Assembly: GCA_964448115.1 (NCBI GenBank)
Contig: CAYUVA010000029.1
Location: 7,125 to 56,265, forward strand
DNA from: CAYUVA01 sp964448115 [NCBI: uncultured bacterium]
GTDB lineage: Bacteria; CAYUVA01
Reading direction: 5' to 3'
Length of the DNA stretch: 49,141 nt
Each line of letters begins with the position of its first letter. Positions within the stretch are counted from its first letter, which is position 1. A program made the translations under genes and the position numbers. Below the pieces are notes generated by a model, which ran no database searches, was not told the DNA's origin, and saw only the letters and a program-made list of their open reading frames with translations. Below are positions 34,665 to 42,094 of this stretch, piece by piece.

Positions 34665-36929
34665 TTAATAATTATTGCCAAATAATTTTTTAATTTCTTG
34701 TTCCATTTCATTAAATTCTTTCTCCGTTTCAACTTTCATTTCTTCTCTAGCTTCAATGAAAATTTTTATTAATTCTTTCTTAAAATCTTCTCTATTAAAT
34801 GCTTCTTCTAATTCTAAAATCATTTTATCAATTGTAAAGCCTAATACTATAGAACTTAAAGTGCCACCAACAATGGCGCCTGCTGCTGTCCCAGCTCCTG
34901 GAATAACAGACCCAATCCCACCTCCAATTAATGCAGCTAAACCTTTTCCCATGGCTTTCTTTCCTAAAATTTTTGTAAACGCCTTTGCGGCGGCTTTTAT
35001 TGTGCCTTTTGCTGCAATTTTTGATACTATTTTCTTTGTAATAATTGCCGTGAATATTCCGCCGGTTGCAGCACCACCTACACTAGCACCTATATTATAT
35101 TTCGTCATATTAAAATTTTCTAATGTAATTATTATATTTTCCATACTACGATCTACAATAATATCACGATTTGGATAGGAAATATCTATTTTATATTTTT
35201 TAACAATTTTCATTATATCTTTCTCATATTTGTTAATTAACTTATTTATTTTATTACAATATTCTATATATTTTTCATTATTTATTGCATCGATATTATG
35301 CTCTTTTAATTTTTCCTTAATAATATCTTTTAGTTTAGCTTCAATATATTCATTTAATTTACCTTGGAACATATTTATTATGCGCATATATTCTGCTGGC
35401 AAAGAGTAATACCAGTTTAAAAAAGGATCTATACCTTCTATCGCAATATCAAAAGTTTTATCTATAAATATATTTTTATGCTCTTGATATTTAAAATTAA
35501 TACGCTCAATTTCTTTTTCATAAAATTTATTTATCTTATTTATTTTATTAATACCATCTTGGTTAATATATATATCATTTCCATTTATAATAATTCTAAA
35601 AGCATGTTTTATTCCTTTTTCAATGTACTCTCTTTTTTCTTTAGAACTTTCGAAATATTTCCTGGTTTCCAACAGAAAATTTAATCCTCCCAACAAAGGA
35701 ATATAAATAAATATTACACTAAAAACTAAAAATAGCGTGCAGATAAAAATTTTATTTTTAGAAATAGGAGGTGGAATATCCTCGCGACCACGAGAAAATT
35801 CAAAGATTCTTCCATACTCATTCCAGGGTATAAGCAAAAATAAATATAAAAAACATGCAATACTAAAAAGCGGTAAATTAAATAAAAATATTATACCTAA
35901 TTTTAATAATATCCTCAATTTCTTTGTATCATTTTTATTCATGGATTGATACTTTATATGATTTTTAATAAAATTAATAGAATAATCTTCAATTGCAACC
36001 TTATAAGAATAAATGTATGAAATTTCTTTTATTAATTTCATAGAATGCATATTATCTACTAATTCTTTCTTTTTACTAATTACTTCTTCTAACGAATTAT
36101 ATGATGGAACTGGTTTTAGTATAGGGATAAAAATTACACATAATAAAGAAGCAATTATTGGAGTAAATCCCAGCGCCAAGGATATTGGATAATAATAAGA
36201 AAGATATTGCTGAGTTTCTTTTTTAACAAGCTTTCTAAAAATTGAAAAAACAAGGTAAAATATCGGTGCAACTGAAAAAATAATCAACCATTCATATATA
36301 TTATAAAATTGAAATTGTATTACTAATAGCCATGACATTGCATGTGCTATAATAATCCAAATAAATATTCTAAGAATGGTTCCAGAAAATAATCGATTTA
36401 TAATGCCTTCGGAATTAAAAGATTGTAGAAATTTCAACCGTCTAATTGTTGATCTATATAGCAAAGATAAAAATATTGATAAAGTTAGTAGGATAAGCAA
36501 TAAAATTTGAGAAATAATTGCAAATTCAGAATAAGTTAAATAAACTAAAATAATTATTAATAAGGTAAAAATAATTATCTTTACCATATATCTCCAAAAC
36601 AAATTACTTGTCTTAAATTCATTTACCATGGACTGTTTAGACTTCAAACTATCATTTGGTGCTAGTTTATCTTCATGCAAAATATTCCCTGTTTCATTGA
36701 TAGTTTGTTTTACTTGCTTTGTGGCTTTTTTTCTGAAAAATAGTATATATAAAATAATAAAAATAAATATCCATAATATAAATACCACATAAGGGGAAAA
36801 ATCAGAATTGTATAAAATAGCAAATGAAATGAATAATATAAAAGTAGAAACCAAACTTATGATTAATGCAATTATCGATAATAACAAAATCAATAAAAAA
36901 CTCTTAATCCATTTAAATAATTTTTTCAT
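34665..36929 (-). CDS. Very A+T-rich polytopic membrane protein with glycine-zipper C-terminus
   Basis: A 754-residue protein I do not recognise. The N-terminal half has about nine hydrophobic helices. Residues about 420-620 are charged and helical (KINKINKFYEKEIERI and similar). The C-terminus has an Ala/Gly-rich zipper (ALIGGGIGSVIPGAGTAAGA) and an acidic coiled-coil end. The gene is far richer in A+T than its neighbours, by eye below 30% G+C, with heavy use of AAA, ATA and TTA codons, which suggests transfer from another genome. GGAG lies seven bases ahead of the ATG. No toxin, phage or transport signature is visible. Confidence 0.8.
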   Translation of the reverse strand: MKKLFKWIKSFLLILLLSIIALIISLVSTFILFISFAILYNSDFSPYVVFILWIFIFIILYILFFRKKATKQVKQTINETGNILHEDKLAPNDSLKSKQSMVNEFKTSNLFWRYMVKIIIFTLLIIILVYLTYSEFAIISQILLLILLTLSIFLSLLYRSTIRRLKFLQSFNSEGIINRLFSGTILRIFIWIIIAHAMSWLLVIQFQFYNIYEWLIIFSVAPIFYLVFSIFRKLVKKETQQYLSYYYPISLALGFTPIIASLLCVIFIPILKPVPSYNSLEEVISKKKELVDNMHSMKLIKEISYIYSYKVAIEDYSINFIKNHIKYQSMNKNDTKKLRILLKLGIIFLFNLPLFSIACFLYLFLLIPWNEYGRIFEFSRGREDIPPPISKNKIFICTLFLVFSVIFIYIPLLGGLNFLLETRKYFESSKEKREYIEKGIKHAFRIIINGNDIYINQDGINKINKINKFYEKEIERINFKYQEHKNIFIDKTFDIAIEGIDPFLNWYYSLPAEYMRIINMFQGKLNEYIEAKLKDIIKEKLKEHNIDAINNEKYIEYCNKINKLINKYEKDIMKIVKKYKIDISYPNRDIIVDRSMENIIITLENFNMTKYNIGASVGGAATGGIFTAIITKKIVSKIAAKGTIKAAAKAFTKILGKKAMGKGLAALIGGGIGSVIPGAGTAAGAIVGGTLSSIVLGFTIDKMILELEEAFNREDFKKELIKIFIEAREEMKVETEKEFNEMEQEIKKLFGNNY

Positions 36930-37006
36930 TCAAATTCTCCAAATAATATAACCATATCCAATTTTTCCCAACTTCCATCATCCAGATAAAAAATATGTTG
37001 TGTCAT
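36926..37006 (-). CDS. Possible 26-residue leader peptide of the A+T-rich gene
   Basis: A frame from ATG 37006 gives 26 residues (MTQHIFYLDDGSWEKLDMVI and six more) whose TGA overlaps the ATG of the membrane-protein gene by two bases, as in coupled translation. No ribosome site is seen ahead of it. Further upstream, another short frame ends IEDKMLFDIRVKYIFEDDE. These may be real small genes brought in with the A+T-rich gene, or remnants of one broken gene. Confidence 0.25.
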   Translation of the reverse strand: MTQHIFYLDDGSWEKLDMVILFGEFE

Positions 37007-37194
37007 ATAGTTACTGTGTTTTTTCCTACTTATCATCCTCATCATCCTCGAAAATATATTTGACCCTAATGTCAAATAACATCTTATCTTCAATAGAATT
37101 ATGATCCCATATCCTTTTTATAATGTCAATACCCTGAAGTTAACTGAAATGATCTGAGGTGAACTGCGCTGTAAGGTAAGAAATTAGGTTCTCA

Positions 37195-37392
37195 CTATCC
37201 CTTTCTCTTAGCCATTAGTGTTATAGGTGAGCCGAAAAGCCTGGTCAACCCCATACTACCAAGCAAGCCCTCGACTCTGCGGGTGAAGCCAGGATTGTTC
37301 AGCTTGCGGTGCAGCTTGAAGGGGAGCACCAGCTCCTTGCTGTAGGCGATAAGCTCGAAGCCACAATCCTCGAGCAGCGGGATAATATTATT
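37195..37392 (-). pseudogene. Remnant of a SAM-dependent methyltransferase (C-terminal piece)
   Basis: On the minus strand 65 codons read LLEDCGFELIAYSKELVLPF ... GLTRLFGSPITLMAKRKG to a TAG at 37195-37197. This is the usual end of class I methyltransferases of glycan clusters. Directly upstream is an in-frame TGA (37393-37395), and the motif I region is absent, so only the tail remains. Its base composition is like that of the host and unlike the A+T-rich gene beside it, suggesting that insertion or deletion at this site destroyed a resident gene. Confidence 0.65.
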
Positions 37393-37395
37393 TCA

Positions 37396-37818
37396 ATTCC
37401 GAGCAGGTTGCTTGAGAGCAAAAAATTCACAAAAAAGACACAAATGTTAAAACCTGAGGCGGCGAAGCTGCAATAAAGTATGCTAATCCAGCATGAAGAT
37501 TATGACGCGCGAAAGTGCGTTATCAGTTTAGTGAAGTAATCTAAGTTATGCCTCTGTTGGGTTTTATAATGTCTATACCTATTCCAAGCATTACCGGCAA
37601 AGGTATCAAGCTTCTGCTGTAGTGATAACTCGCACATTTATAAAATAGAGAATTCATGTTTTTCAATAACTTACAGCTCTCAAATGTCAAACTCGGGTGG
37701 AACATTTTACTAAATTACGGGATCGAGCGATCTATCGCGTGTAGTTTATTCGTATATTAAGAGACTCCAATAGACATCAAACGCCTAAATAGCTTTTTTA
37801 GGGCTGAAAAGCCCCTCA
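37396..37818. other. Intergenic region without recognised gene
   Basis: 423 bases with no convincing open frame or RNA gene. A short GGGCT/AGCCC hairpin lies at about 37801-37814 just past the end of rsmE but lacks a following T-run in the right direction. Fragments such as CACAAAAAAGACACAAA near 37430 resemble the ACAAAG repeat seen at 33853. Confidence 0.4.
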
Positions 37819-38571
37819 TCAACCCAGGTCGCCGAAGCGATTCTGTAGAATTGCGGTCAAGGTTATTGCCGCGGTCTCTGCCCGTAATATCCTCGATCCC
37901 AGGTTTACCGCCTCGAATCCATTTTTGAAAGCAGCCGCTATCTCACTGGCAGAAAAATCCCCCTCGGGACCGATTGCTACTAGGCATGAATTGGGAGCTT
38001 GCATCCTGGTTAGAGCTTCATTCAAAGATTGACCGGCAGTAGCTGTTGCAATCAGTTTCAGCTCGATCGACTGGGATTCCTCCAGGAAGTGCTCCCAGCT
38101 TATCGCCTTACGCAATCTCGGAATTGTCGCCCTGCCGCACTGCCTGGTAGCCTCGATGATGATCCGCTCCCAGCGCCTACCCTTAGCCTCCTTAAATCCT
38201 CGCCCGGAAGGTACCTGCGAGTTATCCGTGATTACTGGGATCAGCTCGCTTATTCCCAGTTCGACACACCTTTGGATGATCATCTCCATTTTAGTAGCCT
38301 TTAGCACTGCTTGTGCCAGAATCAGCCTTAGCGGCGATTCGGGGATCGGCTCCAGGTTATCAATAATCCTTCCATAGGCGGTGTGTTTGCCGGTTTTAGT
38401 GAGCCTGACAAGATACTCCTTGCCTTTGCCATCGAATACGCAGACCATATCCCCAGCCTTCAAGTGGAGCACCTTGCTCAGATGCCAGACTGCTGGAGGG
38501 GTGAACTCGATGATTCCCTTCTCGATGCGATGTCCGGGAGTATAGAATCTATATTTGGGTCTTCTATCCAT
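37819..38571 (-). CDS. rsmE: 16S rRNA m3U1498 methyltransferase
   Basis: A 250-residue SPOUT-class methyltransferase that modifies U1498 of 16S rRNA. Family features are an N-terminal PUA-like domain (MDRRPKYRFYTPG, HLSKVLHLKAGD) and the knotted C-terminal SAM site with AIGPEGDFSASEI and VNLGSRILRAETAAI. It overlaps the 3' end of folC by 94 bases, more than usual. The start matches the family, so the unusual part is the folC tail. It is the last gene of the nadD-rsfS-folC-rsmE group. Confidence 0.93.
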   Translation of the reverse strand: MDRRPKYRFYTPGHRIEKGIIEFTPPAVWHLSKVLHLKAGDMVCVFDGKGKEYLVRLTKTGKHTAYGRIIDNLEPIPESPLRLILAQAVLKATKMEMIIQRCVELGISELIPVITDNSQVPSGRGFKEAKGRRWERIIIEATRQCGRATIPRLRKAISWEHFLEESQSIELKLIATATAGQSLNEALTRMQAPNSCLVAIGPEGDFSASEIAAAFKNGFEAVNLGSRILRAETAAITLTAILQNRFGDLG

Positions 38572-39896
38572 CCTCTTTTGGCTAGCTCAATAATCACCTC
38601 CCCGGCAAAGTAAAGAGACCCGGCAAAGATATGCAAGCCAGGCTCTTTATTTTGCTTTATCCTTTCGAGGATCTGGGACAACTGCTCAAAGCGAGCGTTA
38701 CTGCCAAGCTCTGAGATATAAGCCTCCCTTGGCTTAGCACGGGGATTTTTCATCACGATAAATGCGCTATCATCCATGTTGGCTGCAAGTGCCTCCATGA
38801 AGGGGAGTATCTTTTTCTCCCTGGAGAATGCCAGGTAATACCGAACATTCTTATCATCCTTGAATGCCTCGATATGCTCCCTAAGAGCGGCGGCTGCGGA
38901 TCGATTATGCGCTCCATCTATGATCAAGATGTTGTTTGCGTTGCCATCGTTGAGTTTAGTACATTGCAGCCTCCCCAACCAGTGGACATGTTCCATTCCA
39001 TTTATTACTGAATCTTCGGTTATGCTCCAGCCTTTATCCTGCAAATACAGGCAAGCTCGAATAGCTAAAAGTGCATTGCCGAGTTGTCGATTACCAGCCA
39101 GGGATAGCCTAAAGGCAAAGGTCTGTCCGCTTTGGCGATCCGAGATGCTGATCAACTGGGAATCCAATAGTTGTCTGTGTTCATTGATTTTTAATCTTTC
39201 ATCCGGGAAAAGGATGGGAGAATTGGTCTCTTGACACCTTGAATATACCTGGTCGAGCACGGTCTTGGGCTGTCTATTGATGATCACGGGAGCATTCGGC
39301 TTGATTATACCTGCCTTCTCACCGGCGATCTCTTCTATCCTGTCGCCTAGGATCTCTGTATGATCCAAGCCTATCTCGGTGATGATGCTCAATATGGGTT
39401 GTATCACATTGGTCGAATCTAGCCTTCCGCCTAATCCGACCTCGATAATGGCTATGTCAACCTCGCTGCGCCTGAAATGCTCGAATGCCAGCGCGGTCAT
39501 CAAGGTAAAGACGGTTCTATAATCGGTCAATTGACCTACCTGTTCGCTCCCTGCCATGAGCATCTCGGTGATGGAGCAAAACTGGTCTATCGATATCGGG
39601 ATGCCGTCTATGGTAAATCTCTCCCTGACATCGAACAGGTGAGGAGATGTGAATGCACCTGTTTTGTAACCTGCCTGGGAGAGGATGCTTTGCAACATGG
39701 CGACCACCGAGCCTTTACCATTGGTGCCGGCTACATGGATTTTGGGGTAGTTGTTCTGTGGATCTCGCAATCGCTTAAGGTATGTGGAAAATTCTCTTAG
39801 GCTTCGGTCAGTAACCTCGACCTTGAAGCGAAAGCGATCGATCTCCAGGTTGGTATGGCGGTACAGGTAATCAAGCGCGCTTTGGTAGCTGATCAT
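38478..39896 (-). CDS. folC: Folylpolyglutamate synthase / dihydrofolate synthase
   Basis: A Mur-ligase-fold enzyme (472 residues) that adds glutamate to folates with ATP. Motifs include the P-loop HVAGTNGKGSVVAMLQ, VEVGLGGRLDSTNV-type sequence (IIEVGLGGRLDSTN), GLDHTEILG and the C-terminal IIDGAHNRSAAAAL. It starts in a four-base overlap with rsfS. The final 30 or so residues lie within the overlap with rsmE and look like an unconserved extension. A role in one-carbon metabolism fits the nearby metH and folD genes, although these are on the other strand. Confidence 0.93.
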   Translation of the reverse strand: MISYQSALDYLYRHTNLEIDRFRFKVEVTDRSLREFSTYLKRLRDPQNNYPKIHVAGTNGKGSVVAMLQSILSQAGYKTGAFTSPHLFDVRERFTIDGIPISIDQFCSITEMLMAGSEQVGQLTDYRTVFTLMTALAFEHFRRSEVDIAIIEVGLGGRLDSTNVIQPILSIITEIGLDHTEILGDRIEEIAGEKAGIIKPNAPVIINRQPKTVLDQVYSRCQETNSPILFPDERLKINEHRQLLDSQLISISDRQSGQTFAFRLSLAGNRQLGNALLAIRACLYLQDKGWSITEDSVINGMEHVHWLGRLQCTKLNDGNANNILIIDGAHNRSAAAALREHIEAFKDDKNVRYYLAFSREKKILPFMEALAANMDDSAFIVMKNPRAKPREAYISELGSNARFEQLSQILERIKQNKEPGLHIFAGSLYFAGEVIIELAKRGWIEDPNIDSILPDIASRRESSSSPLQQSGI

Positions 39897-40291
39897 CGCC
39901 CATCTTCGTTATTTTCAAATCCTAGCTCCTTCAACTCCACCATCCTGCCAGAAGCCCAAAGATCCTCCAAAGCATAGTATTCCCTCGCTTCCTCCAGGAA
40001 TATGTGGATGACCATATCTCCATAATCGATCAGGATCCAGTAGCCATGTTCGTATCCCTCTACATGGTACGGTCTAGTTTCTCGATTCTCTTTAAGGGTT
40101 TCTACGATATGGTCTGCAATCGCCTGCGTCTGCCTGGTGGATAAGCCGCTGGTTATAATAAAGTAGTCTGTGAAATCGACCAGGTCTGATATATCAATGA
40201 CTAAGGGATTCTGCGCTTTTTTAGCCATCATGGCGCTGAGGGTTTGCCTGACCAGCTCTTGTGTCTCGACATCGTGCCTTGCTATGTTCAT
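39893..40291 (-). CDS. rsfS: Ribosomal silencing factor RsfS
   Basis: A 132-residue Iojap/RsfS family protein that binds L14 of the 50S subunit and blocks subunit joining in starvation. Recognisable segments are VIDISDLVDFTDYFIITSG, RQTQAIADHIVETL and WILIDYGDMVIHIFLEEARE followed by YALEDLW. It overlaps nadD and folC by four bases on each side, a coupled arrangement. The nadD-rsfS order is widely conserved in bacteria. Confidence 0.95.
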   Translation of the reverse strand: MNIARHDVETQELVRQTLSAMMAKKAQNPLVIDISDLVDFTDYFIITSGLSTRQTQAIADHIVETLKENRETRPYHVEGYEHGYWILIDYGDMVIHIFLEEAREYYALEDLWASGRMVELKELGFENNEDGR

Positions 40292-40986
40292 TTGCCTCCC
40301 TTAATGTAAAGTTCGTTATCTAGCAGGTACTTCTCAACCAGTGTGGGGGTGAGATACCTTATGGAGACTGCTGAGCGCAGCCGTTTTCTTATCTCCGTGG
40401 AGCTTATCTCTATACCGATTATCGGTAAAAAGTGGATGCTATGATCGTTTTTACCACTGATACTTAGATATCTGCCTGTATCCTTAGCTTCATTAGGGTT
40501 GAATAAAGGCTTCAAATCTCTGTCTATAACCGATAAAAATCGGTCCGGGGAGCTATTTATGCCTCGGCTAGTAATTATAAAATCGCAGTGATCGAAAAGC
40601 TCTTCATACTTGTACCATGTCCTTATCTCCTCGAAGGCATCCAATCCCATGATAAAATATTGGCAATAAGAGTTATGCTTCCCCTCGAAGTATTTAATGG
40701 TATCAATCGAGTAGGATATGTATCCTTTTTTTATCTCGTAATCGGAGACCTGGAAATACGGATTATCAGCCACTGCGATCTCAGTCATCCGCAGCCTATG
40801 CGTGGCATCGAGCAACCTGGCGGCATTTTTGTGTGGCGGATTAGCACAGGGAATGAATATGACCTTTTGCAGCTCAAACGCGTTCCTAGTTTCTTCGGCT
40901 TGGACGAGGTGTCCATAGTGTATCGGGTTGAATGAACCTCCCAGAAGTCCGATACGCCCTTCTTTTGCAGAATTACCCGAAAACAA
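40288..40986 (-). CDS. nadD: Nicotinate-nucleotide adenylyltransferase
   Basis: Makes deamido-NAD from nicotinate mononucleotide and ATP. The nucleotidyltransferase start GLLGGSFNPIHYGHLV, the FIPCANPPHK motif and ISSTEIRKRLR near the end are all present; the length is 232. There is no ATG before the first motif, so the start is taken as TTG 40986. AAAGGAGCG lies about 15 bases ahead, a long spacing, so the start is uncertain by some codons. It is the first gene of a coupled housekeeping group and lies 120 bases after the ubiquitin-like gene on the same strand. Confidence 0.93.
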   Translation of the reverse strand: MFSGNSAKEGRIGLLGGSFNPIHYGHLVQAEETRNAFELQKVIFIPCANPPHKNAARLLDATHRLRMTEIAVADNPYFQVSDYEIKKGYISYSIDTIKYFEGKHNSYCQYFIMGLDAFEEIRTWYKYEELFDHCDFIITSRGINSSPDRFLSVIDRDLKPLFNPNEAKDTGRYLSISGKNDHSIHFLPIIGIEISSTEIRKRLRSAVSIRYLTPTLVEKYLLDNELYIKGGK

Positions 40987-41106
40987 GTTATTTAATAGTC
41001 GCTCCTTTGGATGGAAAGAGAAATTGGCGCGAATACACAGATATTGACCTATGCCGATTCTGATCGACTGAGCTAAGCCGGTTTATATACTGTTTAGATA
41101 TCCAGG

Positions 41107-41373
41107 TCACCCCGCAGTTATCTCGGTAACCAATCTTAGCGTATCACCGCTGTTAACCCCGGCTGAGGAGAGGGTCTCGTTTCCAAGTAGCTGTCGCCCG
41201 CTCTCCTTGTGGATCAGCTTATAGTTCAGCCTCCCCCCGGCATCGCTCAAGGGTAGCTCGAGCTGCTCGATGAGCAATGGAATGATACTTTTTATCTCCA
41301 CATCGTCGGAGATCTCGACTAGTTCCCTTTTGCTCTCGTATTGGTCGGTCAAAACAACCTGTATATCAGCCAT
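41107..41373 (-). CDS. Ubiquitin-like (YukD/EsaB-type) small protein
   Basis: 88 residues that read as one beta-grasp domain: strand (ADIQVVLTDQ), strand (KRELVEISDD), a helix (SIIPLLIEQLELP), then YKLIHKESGRQLLGNETLSS and the final SAGVNSGDTLRLVTEITAG. The pattern 'L...TL...GV..GD.L.L' is typical of YukD/EsaB-like and other prokaryotic ubiquitin folds. It ends Ala-Gly rather than Gly-Gly. AAGGA lies ahead of the ATG. It is 37 bases downstream of a RING-like zinc protein on the same strand. Whether it is conjugated or acts as a non-covalent partner is unknown; no E1, E2 or JAB peptidase gene is in the window. Confidence 0.75.
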   Translation of the reverse strand: MADIQVVLTDQYESKRELVEISDDVEIKSIIPLLIEQLELPLSDAGGRLNYKLIHKESGRQLLGNETLSSAGVNSGDTLRLVTEITAG

Positions 41374-41410
41374 ATCTATGCTTCCTTTTTATTTAGGTTT
41401 TTTTTATATA

Positions 41411-41896
41411 TCATCCTGTGCTGAGCTTGTCTCGGAGATAAATCTTAACCTTATTCTCCACCGCCGGAGATAGCGAAAGGCTGCTATTATCCCGTAAAAG
41501 ATCCCTAAGTTCCTTGGCTTGTTCCAAGGTAAGATCCTGGTCGGTGATGATAAGATGCACATATTTCTTGATGATTTGATTGGTCTGTAGTCGTTTGATG
41601 AGAGCTTTTTCCTTCTGTTTGCCATTGCATCCAGGTCTAGCGCAGCGATCTATAGCTAGCCAGCAATTATCATCTCCCCCACGGTCATGATAATAAAGGG
41701 TGCATCCATCGCCGGGGCACTTCACCGCCATCCGATTCTCCGGGGCGGTAAAGTCCTCTCGGCACACCGGGCAGATCATGTGCCTATGCTCCTTGGGAAC
41801 CCTGGTTGTAAGAGCATAGTAATCCTTCTTGCTGCTTTTACTTTTGTTTATGAGCTGGTTGAAAATCTCGTTCAGCTTGTCCTTTTCTTTAGCCAT
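41411..41896 (-). CDS. RING-finger-like zinc-binding protein
   Basis: 161 residues. Eight candidate zinc ligands fall in the order expected for a cross-braced RING or treble-clef domain: Cys42-x2-Cys45, Cys60-x4-Cys65, His70 (YYH), Cys78 (NCW), Cys85 and Cys90 (PGC). The 'CP.C...CP..C...YH...CW...C...GC' layout matches prokaryotic RING fingers described in ubiquitin-related gene neighbourhoods. The N-terminus is a charged helix, and the C-terminus (95-161) is helical and contains DLTLEQAKELRDLL. The gene is followed by the ubiquitin-like gene. Catalytic E3 activity is not shown; it could be a binding module. Confidence 0.7.
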   Translation of the reverse strand: MAKEKDKLNEIFNQLINKSKSSKKDYYALTTRVPKEHRHMICPVCREDFTAPENRMAVKCPGDGCTLYYHDRGGDDNCWLAIDRCARPGCNGKQKEKALIKRLQTNQIIKKYVHLIITDQDLTLEQAKELRDLLRDNSSLSLSPAVENKVKIYLRDKLSTG

Positions 41897-42094
41897 TTTC
41901 GTGAAAAAAGATTCAACACCTCATCAGTTCCTCATATCACAATTTACTCTTACATGATAATAATTCCAGTGAAAAAGTCAAAATATTTCTCTGTCTTAAT
42001 ATGTGAGCTAGCAAATCGTATTTTAAGCAATTGCTAAGCCAATCATAGTTTCTAGCATAAATCATTCAATTTTGCTATCTTGAGTCAAGTCAAG

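Noticed and set aside
34675-35178. 167-codon open frame on the plus strand
   Set aside because: It is antisense to the A+T-rich membrane-protein gene and follows from the repetitive Ala/Gly coding there.
41897-42094. Cobalamin or SAM riboswitch ahead of metH
   Set aside because: No B12-box or SAM-I-like conserved core could be found by eye in the gap, and no terminator hairpin is present.
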